A stretch of DNA of 64,000 nucleotides from Bacteroidales bacterium (lineage in GTDB: Bacteria; Bacteroidota; Bacteroidia; Bacteroidales; F082). Shown here in pieces: positions 1 to 9,500 of the stretch; the stretch's first letter is position 1, and every line of letters begins with the position of its first letter. Both the position numbers and the translations under genes were made by a program. The stretch spans positions 1 through 64,000 of the forward strand of contig JALNZU010000019.1 of the NCBI GenBank assembly GCA_023229245.1, in the 5' to 3' direction. The notes under the pieces are model-generated. The model ran no database searches, was not told the origin of the DNA, and saw only the letters and a list, made by a program, of their open reading frames with translations.

Positions 1-293
1 CCATTTTTCTTCGTGATTGGGCTACAACAGTAAAAGCACTTTTTTTATTCATAACATTTGATTGTCTTCAAAGTTAATAATAGTAATGGTTTTGGAGGTT
101 TTTAGCATTAATTTTGTCCATTAAGCCAAAATCTTTAATAAATTTTTTTGGCTGTATCCATCTCTTTTGGGTTCATCGAACGGTTACGCTCTCATCCTAC
201 GATCCAATTGAACCTCCATACTACTTATGGTATGCGTTGCTGCAATATGATCTTGATCATACTGGCAAATATGGCAAGTATATTTAAGATAAA
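1..293. other. No gene recognised
   Basis: AT-rich sequence with no convincing coding region. The only open frame here runs on the minus strand through the REP/CRISPR-like units that follow, and it recurs at the other copies of that unit, so it is not a gene. A partial CRISPR-like repeat end (GCGCGATTGAGAG) marks the right border at 294. Confidence 0.6.
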
Positions 294-567
294 GCGCGAT
301 TGAGAGTCGATGGTGACAGAACTTAGTGGTGGCTGAGCCCGGTCGAAGCCACCACTTTGTTTCAACTCCAAAACAGTGCGTTTGAGAGTCAATAGTGACA
401 GAACTTAGTGGTGGTTGAGCCCTGTCGAAGCCACCACTTTGTTTCAACTCCAAAACAGTACGATTGAGAATCTATGGTGACAGAACTTAGTGGTGGCTGA
501 GCTTAGTGGTGGCTGAGCTTAGTCGAAGCCACCACTTTGTTTCAACTCCAAACAGAGCGATTAAAAG
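294..567. repeat. Composite units: degenerate CRISPR repeat plus REP hairpin (three units)
   Basis: Three REP-like hairpin sequences (307-358, 389-440, 471-538) alternate with degenerate 29-30 bp CRISPR-like repeats (359-388, 441-470, 539-567; each begins GTTTCAACTCC and ends near GATTGAGA). Each hairpin holds a 10-bp inverted repeat, AGTGGTGGCT ... AGCCACCACT, around GAG...GTCGAAG. The third copy carries an extra 16-bp AGTGGTGGCTGAGCTT duplication. The repeats belong to the class-B type of the main array but are mutated, as expected for an old leader-distal end. They stop 5 bp before the ATPase stop codon. Confidence 0.85.
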
Positions 568-572
568 ATGTT

Positions 573-1760
573 TTAATATAAAAAACCAAACAACCATAAA
601 GGAATTTTATTCTGATTTCCAAACTTTAAATCATCTGCTGCAATATATGCCATTGGAATTCCGGTAATCTGTCTGTTGGCTTTTGTTGCGCCGCCAACTT
701 CAAACACAAAGTTCTGATCAACCAAAAAATCACCAAACTTAGAGGCCGTTATATCATGTTTCACCTTTAGCTGATTAAAAAAAAAGGTTTCTCTTAAGCT
801 CCCTCTGTTGGGCGGGGTATCGTTAAACAGATAAAAGAGATTTGGGTTTCCCAGATAAATTTTCTCAGGTTTTTGCAGATAACTCACACCTTTATTTTCA
901 CTTCTTAGCAAACTCAGAATATTACTTCTGTCCATCAGGTCTAATGCCTTGAGCACAAGATTACGCTGACTACCCATTTTATCTGCCAAAGCCTGTATAT
1001 TGGGCGTGTACGGCACAATCTGACTTAAAATAAAGAGCAGATTTTTCATCCCCCTGATGGTCGAAAAGTTTAAATTTTCAACAGATGGCAAATCAATATC
1101 AATGGTAAGCTGAATTGTCTGTTGTAATTTTTGGTGATAAAACTTTCGGTCAGTTTTATAAAAAGGATAATACCCATATTTTAAATAATTTTCAAAATGG
1201 CTCAAAGGATTAATCAAATCATTTACCTCAATGCTGTATTCTTCATGTTTTTCCAGCAAAGCTTTTAAAGAAATCGAAGGTATAGATATACCATGCTCAA
1301 ATTCAATAAACTCTCTGAAAGACAATCCAAATAATTTATATATCGTCATACGGCGCGACAAATCTGCAACACCCTTGTCTATCTGCAAAGCAGATGAACC
1401 TGTTGCCACAATTTTAATATCCGGAAAATTATCATAGATATTTTTAAAATCCTTTGACCAATGCTGATACTGATGTACTTCATCCAAATAAAATGTGGTG
1501 TATCCTACATCATATAGTTTCTCAATAAGAAGCAACAGCCGGTCAGATTCAAAATAAAAATCATCCAGACTTAAATAAACCGCATTTTCGGGATGCTTTT
1601 TGAAACGCTGCAATAACAGTGTTGTTTTGCCTGCGCCTCTTGCTCCTTTAATAAGAATCAGTGATTGTTCCCAATCAATTTCATTATATAAGTAGCGTAC
1701 AAATTTTGTTTGTACCTGACTTTTTTGCTTTTCTGATATGTTTAACAAACGGCTTTTCAT
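573..1760 (-). CDS. AAA ATPase with DUF4143-type C-terminal region
   Basis: This 395-residue protein has a P-loop GARGAGKT at residues 39-46, a Walker B-like YLDEVH with D93-E94, and a sensor-like ATGSSA around 119-124, followed by a DUF4143-like C-terminal half ending in a FEVGG segment. That order matches the large family of bacterial and archaeal orphan ATPases (AAA_14/DUF4143), whose role is unknown; many are linked to mobile or defence islands. It lies inside the CRISPR region and is flanked on both sides by REP/degenerate-repeat units, so it probably entered or was trapped by recombination. A TAnnTTTG-like box on the minus strand (1801-1808) lies upstream without a clear partner box. 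Family assignment is firm; a link to CRISPR function is not shown. Confidence 0.85.
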   Translation of the reverse strand: MKSRLLNISEKQKSQVQTKFVRYLYNEIDWEQSLILIKGARGAGKTTLLLQRFKKHPENAVYLSLDDFYFESDRLLLLIEKLYDVGYTTFYLDEVHQYQHWSKDFKNIYDNFPDIKIVATGSSALQIDKGVADLSRRMTIYKLFGLSFREFIEFEHGISIPSISLKALLEKHEEYSIEVNDLINPLSHFENYLKYGYYPFYKTDRKFYHQKLQQTIQLTIDIDLPSVENLNFSTIRGMKNLLFILSQIVPYTPNIQALADKMGSQRNLVLKALDLMDRSNILSLLRSENKGVSYLQKPEKIYLGNPNLFYLFNDTPPNRGSLRETFFFNQLKVKHDITASKFGDFLVDQNFVFEVGGATKANRQITGIPMAYIAADDLKFGNQNKIPLWLFGFLY

Positions 1761-2021
1761 TTTTATGCTGATTTAATTCAACAATGCTTTTTGTAAAAAG
1801 CAAATATATTAAATAGTTTTTAAATAAAGCGATTTGTGTAATCGTTTTTTGCAAAAAACATAACTAATGAAATATTATCTGTTTATTTCAGTAAATCATT
1901 TCCCATCTTTTGTTTGATTATTTTTCAAAAACAGGCAAATTGAGGCGTATAAAAGGTGTTTTAATTGTATTTCGGTATGGTAAAATAAGGAGCGGGTCTC
2001 ACGCGTTCGTGTAGGATGAAT

Positions 2022-2280
2022 ATTTCAACTCCAAATAGTACGATTGATAGTCGATGGTGACAGAACTTAGTGGTGGCTGAGCTTAGTGGTGGCTGAGCTT
2101 AGTCGAAACCACCACTTTGTTTCAATTCCAAACAGTACGATTGAATGTTGATGGTGACAGAACTTAGTGGTGACTGAGCTTAGTCGAAGTCACCACTTTG
2201 TTTCAACTGCAAACAGTGCGTTTGAGAGTCGATGGTGACAGAACTTAGTGGTGGCTGAGCTTAGTCGAAGCCACCACTTT
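2022..2280. repeat. Composite units: degenerate CRISPR repeat plus REP hairpin (three units)
   Basis: Degenerate class-B repeats (2022-2050, 2119-2147, 2200-2228) alternate with REP hairpins (2051-2118, 2148-2199, 2229-2280); the last abuts the first perfect class-A repeat at 2281. The middle hairpin has GGTGACT paired with AGTCACC where the others have GGTGGCT with AGCCACC, so both arms changed together. Hairpins are 52 bp, or 68 bp when the 16-bp duplication is present. Confidence 0.88.
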
Positions 2281-5079
2281 GTTTCAATTCCAATATGGTT
2301 CAATTAAGAGTTGTCAGCTGGGGGATTTCCTTACCGCTGGCTTTATGTTTCAATTCCAATATGGTTCAATTAAGAGAATACAGCGGCTATCAAATGTAAC
2401 AAATCAAACTCTGTTTCAATTCCAATATGGTTCAATTAAGAGACTCACGGGACAGATAGACACGCTTACTTCGTAGAGTTTCAATTCCAATATGGTTCAA
2501 TTAAGAGTTTATTACCACCCATACCGAAACATAAACTCTATTCAGTTTCAATTCCAATATGGTTCAATTAAGAGAAGCACCTGTAAATCAGCTTGTTAAA
2601 ATCCAGGATGTTTCAATTCCAATATGGTTCAATTAAGAGGATGATGACTTTACCTATGAAGGGTGGAAAGTCATGTTTCAATTCCAATATGGTTCAATTA
2701 AGAGTTAAATGCCTGTAGATCAGCTTGTTAAAATCCAGGATGTTTCAATTCCAATATGGTTCAATTAAGAGCACGAAAATGGCGACGTGCGCTCTTTTAT
2801 TGTGTTGTTTCAATTCCAATATGGTTCAATTAAGAGAAAAGGGCTTACAACAGCCTATTTAGCCCAACCAAGTTTCAATTCCAATATGGTTCAATTAAGA
2901 GGTAAAATGTGAAGCACGAGCCGTGTTCACATTTTAGGTTTCAATTCCAATATGGTTCAATTAAGAGTGAGAAAGAGTCTTTGAATCTAAGTACTTTTTT
3001 GAGTTTCAATTCCAATATGGTTCAATTAAGAGTAAAATTCCTTGAAAACGCTAAAGGTGAAAACACTTTGTTTCAATTCCAATATGGTTCAATTAAGAGC
3101 AGCAAAAAGGGAAAAAACGACTACTACAAAAAAAGGTTTCAATTCCAATATGGTTCAATTAAGAGTTTATATAAACTTCTTTAAAATCATCTTTTTCCAA
3201 GTTTCAATTCCAATATGGTTCAATTAAGAGCCTCAAAAGATATGCAAGAAACACCCTCTTTTAAGGTTTCAATTCCAATATGGTTCAATTAAGAGATAAC
3301 GAGCACGGAGACGTGCGCTCTTACGTTATCTGGTTTCAATTCCAATATGGTTCAATTAAGAGGTTAAATTTGGAGTGGAGTCAATGAAAATGAAACCTGT
3401 TTCAATTCCAATATGGTTCAATTAAGAGATAATAGACTACATTAAGGACATCAAAACTAAATTGTTTCAATTCCAATATGGTTCAATTAAGAGCAATCTA
3501 CGGAAAAGAGTCATGGGATGAAGACCCGAGTTTCAATTCCAATATGGTTCAATTAAGAGCTGACGTGTGAGTCTATCGCTATGACTTTAGCACTCGTTTC
3601 AATTCCAATATGGTTCAATTAAGAGTAAATAAAGAATAGTGCTTTTCATCCATTTTTATAAGTTTCAATTCCAATATGGTTCAATTAAGAGATGTCAGCA
3701 CTGATTAAGTATCTATTATCACTTGTTTGTTTCAATTCCAATATGGTTCAATTAAGAGCTGCATGGGGCGGCGAAGACCGATCCCTGTTAGGTAGTTTCA
3801 ATTCCAATATGGTTCAATTAAGAGAGAGCATAATTTGTTTGTAGGACGATGCACCGTTGCGTTTCAATTCCAATATGGTTCAATTAAGAGGATGGGGACA
3901 TGACATTTTTTGTAACATAATCATGATGTTTCAATTCCAATATGGTTCAATTAAGAGTAACACTCCGTTATAGCTGCCTATCTGTAAGCTGCTGTTTCAA
4001 TTCCAATATGGTTCAATTAAGAGTACTATTCCCCACCGGGCTTGGATCCCCCAACATAGTTTCAATTCCAATATGGTTCAATTAAGAGGCGACTGCGATT
4101 CAGCACGGGCAGACAAAGAAAGCAAGTTTCAATTCCAATATGGTTCAATTAAGAGTTAGTGTTTCCCCCGTATAAGGGTCAACTACCCCTGTTTCAATTC
4201 CAATATGGTTCAATTAAGAGTGTTTAGTGCGTATGCATATCTTGTGTATAAAACCTGTTTCAATTCCAATATGGTTCAATTAAGAGCAGACAAAAAACCT
4301 GAAAAATAAATCAGACGTAAGTCGTTTCAATTCCAATATGGTTCAATTAAGAGCATTTTTTAACTTTTGTTTTAAAGCAATTGCTTTGAGTTTCAATTCC
4401 AATATGGTTCAATTAAGAGTTTGTGAAAAGCATTTACAATAGAATAGTTAAAAAAGTTTCAATTCCAATATGGTTCAATTAAGAGGATGATCTTTTAAAG
4501 ATACATGAACTCTCAGAAAACGTTTCAATTCCAATATGGTTCAATTAAGAGTTTCCATTGTTCAAGGTCTTCGGCAGCTTGTTCAGCGTTTCAATTCCAA
4601 TATGGTTCAATTAAGAGGCAGAATCCGGATCGTCGTCATTCCACTCAATTCCGTGTTTCAATTCCAATATGGTTCAATTAAGAGAAAGATAAGTTAAATT
4701 TCTATTGATAGCCGTTTTTGTTTCAATTCCAATATGGTTCAATTAAGAGGATGATCTTTTAAAGATACATGAACTCTCAGAAAACGTTTCAATTCCAATA
4801 TGGTTCAATTAAGAGTTTCCATTGTTCAAGGTCTTCGGCAGCTTGTTCAGCGTTTCAATTCCAATATGGTTCAATTAAGAGAAGAGTAAAGTTAATACAG
4901 CCTATCAAATTTATATTGTTTCAATTCCAATATGGTTCAATTAAGAGAAGTATAGGCTACTCCGCACATCAATACGATTGCGAGTTTCAATTCCAATATG
5001 GTTCAATTAAGAGAATAAAAGACAATACTCTTATAAAGGTAAAAAAGCAGTTTCAATTCCAATATGGTTCAATTAAGAG
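2281..5079 (-). CRISPR. CRISPR block A1, 43 class-A repeats
   Basis: I count 43 copies of a 30-bp repeat (plus strand begins GTTTCAATTCCAATATGG and ends TTCAATTAAGAG), period about 66 bp, spacers near 36 bp. On the minus strand the repeat ends ATTGAAAC, the usual 8-nt crRNA 5' handle after Cas6 cleavage in type I-A/I-B systems, so transcription should run leftwards. A two-spacer stretch (4486-4587) is repeated at 4750-4851. Spacer 2902-2937 is palindromic and recurs in block A2. Repeats show almost no decay although this block is leader-distal, which suggests recent homogenisation or rearrangement. Confidence 0.97.
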
Positions 5080-5115
5080 ATTGTAACCGAGAAATGGAAC
5101 ACCTGTTTTTTCAGG

Positions 5116-6474
5116 GTTTCAATTCCAAATAGTGCGATTGAGAGCATATCACACATACCTGTGAAATACTCCGCCCCCGCGTTTCAATTCCAAATAGTGC
5201 GTTTAAGAGTTGATGGTGACAGAACTTAGTGGTGGCTGAGCTTAGTGGTGGCTGAGCTTAGTCGAAGCCACCACTTTGTTTCAATTCCAAATAGTGCGAT
5301 TGAGAGAGAAAATTTTATTAGAGAATTTCAAAATAAAGTTAATGTTTCAATTCCAAATGGAACGATTGAGAGTTTACAAAAGTAAAATAAATTTAGAAAT
5401 AAACAAAAGTTTCTTTTCTAACTAGTAGATTAAGAGAAGAAAGAGATTTTTTTGGTTTTATGCAAGATGTTAGTTTCGATCCCAATTAATGTGATCAAGA
5501 GGAGGTAGGGTTCATCCCTGCCTCTTTTTAAAAGAATGTTTCAATTCCAAATAGTGCGATTGAGAGATATCTGATCCCTATCTTAGGGAGTGAATTATAC
5601 AAGTTTCAATTCCAAATAGTGCGATTGAGAGCCAGGACTTTCAAATATTCATTACATTTCTGGTTGTTTCAATTCCAAATAGTGCGATTGAGAGCGAAAT
5701 CGCAAGTAAAATTCCTTGAAAACTCTAAAGGGTTTCAATTCCAAATAGTGCGATTAAGAGCACGTGATTACAGGTAATTACGTAGGGCAGGGCAAGTTTC
5801 AATTCCAAATAGTGCGATTGAGAGATAATATCCCGGCTAAAACCCAAAAGCCGTAAATTGTTTCAATTCCAAATAGTGCGATTGAGAGTTTGCTTAAAAT
5901 AAAAGACGAATTAGTTATGATCGGGTTTCAATTCCAAATAGTGCGATTGAGAGTCAGTTAACACCGTGATTTCTTCTGCCGAGCCCGAGTTTCAATTCCA
6001 AATAGTGCGATTGAGAGTATAATAAATTAATAATTCTAAAAACTAAAAAATCAGTTTCAATTCCAAATAGTGCGATTGAGAGTCAGCTATTATTTCTTTT
6101 GCTCTCTCCAGATGCCTTGCGTTTCAATTCCAAATAGTGCGATTGAGAGCTTCGGGGATGCATGTCCGATCGTTTAATATAAGAGTTTCAATTCCAAATA
6201 GTGCGATTGAGAGTGCAGGATTGCAAAGCAATTCGTGGCATTTATGACGCGTTTCAATTCCAAATAGTGCGATTGAGAGTTGGAGAAAAAGATGGGAAAT
6301 CGTTCGTCCTTCACCGTTTCAATTCCAAATAGTGCGATTGAGAGTATATAAGATAATAGTTTTTAACTAATTTTTAATCAGTTTCAATTCCAAATAGTGC
6401 GATTGAGAGCTACTCTGAGACTTATAGCCAATTCGGCTATAATATGTTTCAATTCCAAATAGTGCGATTGAGAG
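5116..6474 (-). CRISPR. CRISPR block B, about 21 class-B repeats
   Basis: A second, related 29-bp repeat (plus strand GTTTCAATTCCAAATAGTGC then GATTGAGAG) occurs about 21 times. It shares the first 13 bases with class A, hence the same ATTGAAAC handle on the minus strand, but differs in the middle and far end. Copies at 5181, 5343 and especially 5409-5438 and 5473-5501 are decayed, which marks the left side as the old trailer end. The block is bracketed by REP hairpins at 5210-5277 and 6475-6542. No separate leader is visible, so it probably depends on read-through from block A2. Confidence 0.95.
5210..5277. repeat. REP hairpin in a spacer position of block B
   Basis: A 68-bp copy of the REP-like sequence with the 16-bp duplication lies exactly between class-B repeats 5181-5209 and 5278-5306. 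It keeps the AGTGGTGGCT / AGCCACCACT arms. Confidence 0.9.
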
Positions 6475-6542
6475 TAGATGGTGACAGAATTTAGTGGTGA
6501 CTGAGCTTAGTGGTGGCTGAGCCCTGTCGAAGCCACCACTTT
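6475..6542. repeat. REP hairpin at the junction of blocks B and A2
   Basis: This 68-bp REP-like copy sits between the last class-B repeat (6446-6474) and the first class-A repeat of block A2 (6543). It carries GTGACT in the first half of the duplication and GTGGCT in the second, with GCCCTGTCGAAG in the loop-side sequence. Confidence 0.9.
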
Positions 6543-9500
6543 GTTTCAATTCCAATATGGTTCAATTAAGAGTTTACCATCATGTCCGCAAAACCCCAGC
6601 CATTATAGTTTCAATTCCAATATGGTTCAATTAAGAGCTATTTTAAACTAAAAACTATTACTGATGCGCTTAAGTTTCAATTCCAATATGGTTCAATTAA
6701 GAGATAAGGAGGATGAGTTCTCAAAAGAAAAAGAAGTAGGTTTCAATTCCAATATGGTTCAATTAAGAGATGAAGAATTAGGGAGAGATGATGTTTTTGT
6801 GACCACGTTTCAATTCCAATATGGTTCAATTAAGAGCCAGCTCTTACTGATGGGACAGACGGTCAGGTGAGTTTCAATTCCAATATGGTTCAATTAAGAG
6901 CTAACGGAACCCGATTTGCGTCTGATATATTTCTCGTTTCAATTCCAATATGGTTCAATTAAGAGCCAATCGTTCTCATACGTCCTGCAAAGCTCTAAAA
7001 TGTTTCAATTCCAATATGGTTCAATTAAGAGCAAACTAAAATAAATATCATTTTACGCTTATTAGAAGTTTCAATTCCAATATGGTTCAATTAAGAGCAC
7101 GATGAAAAGTGTGCGTCATTAGACTGGAAGACGTTTCAATTCCAATATGGTTCAATTAAGAGTATCAGGAAGCTATTTTACGCAGGGCAGAGAAAAGAGT
7201 TTCAATTCCAATATGGTTCAATTAAGAGCATTTGGGCGGGGGTTTTGGGGTTAGCAACAGAAATGTTTCAATTCCAATATGGTTCAATTAAGAGCATTTA
7301 GGCAAAAATGAGAGCTCGGCATTTTTTAAAGTTTCAATTCCAATATGGTTCAATTAAGAGAGGAATACTATCTTAATAATATTCCCTTCAATTTCGGTTT
7401 CAATTCCAATATGGTTCAATTAAGAGTCCATCAACACAAATGCGCCATTTCTCACTTTTGCAGTTTCAATTCCAATATGGTTCAATTAAGAGAATTAACT
7501 AATTCAGATAAAAGTTTTTTAGTAGATAAGTTTCAATTCCAATATGGTTCAATTAAGAGGGATTTTAGTTTTTCTGTGTATCAGTCGGGTATGTTGTTTC
7601 AATTCCAATATGGTTCAATTAAGAGAATAAACTCCCAATCGGTTTCAACTCCTACTTGAACGTTTCAATTCCAATATGGTTCAATTAAGAGTTTATCCAT
7701 CGTTTTGAGTTGATCGTTATAGTATTCAGTTTCAATTCCAATATGGTTCAATTAAGAGTCCATCAACACAAATGCGCCATTTCTCACTTTTGCAGTTTCA
7801 ATTCCAATATGGTTCAATTAAGAGGAATCTGTTAGCCCTGTTCGGAATGACTTGTTTCATGTTTCAATTCCAATATGGTTCAATTAAGAGATAGCATTCG
7901 ATGGTGAGAACTATCACTTTTTCATGTTTCAATTCCAATATGGTTCAATTAAGAGGATAATGTTGACCCCGGTAGTTTGGAGGATATAGAGTTTCAATTC
8001 CAATATGGTTCAATTAAGAGTCATTATCTGAGGCATCCCAAAAGGGGTCAAACCTTGTTTCAATTCCAATATGGTTCAATTAAGAGTACGTTTAGCCGCA
8101 AGCCTATAATTAGAATTAGAGGTTTCAATTCCAATATGGTTCAATTAAGAGCATCTTCCAGCTTTTTCACTCTCTGTTACATATTGTGTTTCAATTCCAA
8201 TATGGTTCAATTAAGAGAGTGATCCGACAATACATATCGGAGAGTGAAAAACAGTTTCAATTCCAATATGGTTCAATTAAGAGAGTGATCCGACAATACA
8301 TATCGGAGAGTGAAAAACAGTTTCAATTCCAATATGGTTCAATTAAGAGTATCAGGAAGCTATTTTACGCAGGGCAGAGAAAAGAGTTTCAATTCCAATA
8401 TGGTTCAATTAAGAGCATTTAGGCAAAAACGAGAGTTCGGCGTTCTTTAAAGTTTCAATTCCAATATGGTTCAATTAAGAGCTTAAAAGACCATCCGAAT
8501 GCTTTTATACCAGAGAAGTTTCAATTCCAATATGGTTCAATTAAGAGTTCAGAAGTAAAGTTGAGAAGCTTTTTGAGGACTAGTTTCAATTCCAATATGG
8601 TTCAATTAAGAGAGTCAAAACAACGTACAAGTTAGATAAAGACTATTTGGTTTCAATTCCAATATGGTTCAATTAAGAGATCATAGGTCAAGTGGCAGAG
8701 CCTTCTGAAGAGTAAGTTTCAATTCCAATATGGTTCAATTAAGAGAAAACCGGTAAATCTGAACATTAGGAACAAAGATACGTTTCAATTCCAATATGGT
8801 TCAATTAAGAGATTCTTGAGGGGGCAGAAGGGTCAGAGCTAACGTATGTTTCAATTCCAATATGGTTCAATTAAGAGAGGAGATTATTTATTCATGTTAG
8901 ATGAGTTTGCAGTTTCAATTCCAATATGGTTCAATTAAGAGAAAGCCAGAAAAGAGGGTTGCTTTAGGTCAATACGTTTCAATTCCAATATGGTTCAATT
9001 AAGAGATAGGAGAAAAAAGATTTCAGGAGCTTTTAGACCGGGTTTCAATTCCAATATGGTTCAATTAAGAGCGGAATTAAACAAACAAATGAACTTATCA
9101 GACAATAGTTTCAATTCCAATATGGTTCAATTAAGAGAAGAATACTTGATACAAGTGATCCGACAATATGTATGTTTCAATTCCAATATGGTTCAATTAA
9201 GAGAGTCGATAAGGTTACATACTCGTTTTCCTCTCCACGTTTCAATTCCAATATGGTTCAATTAAGAGTTCACTGCGTGAGAATAGATTCAGATACGAGG
9301 ATCAAGTTTCAATTCCAATATGGTTCAATTAAGAGAGACGTTAAAGACGCAAACGAGTATCTACTCAAGTAGTTTCAATTCCAATATGGTTCAATTAAGA
9401 GCATACTGCCTTCAGGATGTTGAGCAGCCGGCCAATGTTTCAATTCCAATATGGTTCAATTAAGAGGGGAACTTTAATAAGTCTCCATATGACCGAACTA

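Noticed and set aside
184..453. 89-codon minus-strand frame starting MELKQSGGFDRAQPP
   Set aside because: It lies in the hairpin/repeat units and a similar frame recurs at 6367-6555, so it is a repeat artefact.
187..2020. Inverted similarity TCGT/AGGATGA on both sides of the ATPase region
   Set aside because: Only about 11 matching bases with a gap; too short to call element ends.
6475..6542. REP hairpin as an intrinsic terminator for the pre-crRNA
   Set aside because: On the transcribed strand the stem is followed by AAATTC-like sequence rather than a U-run.
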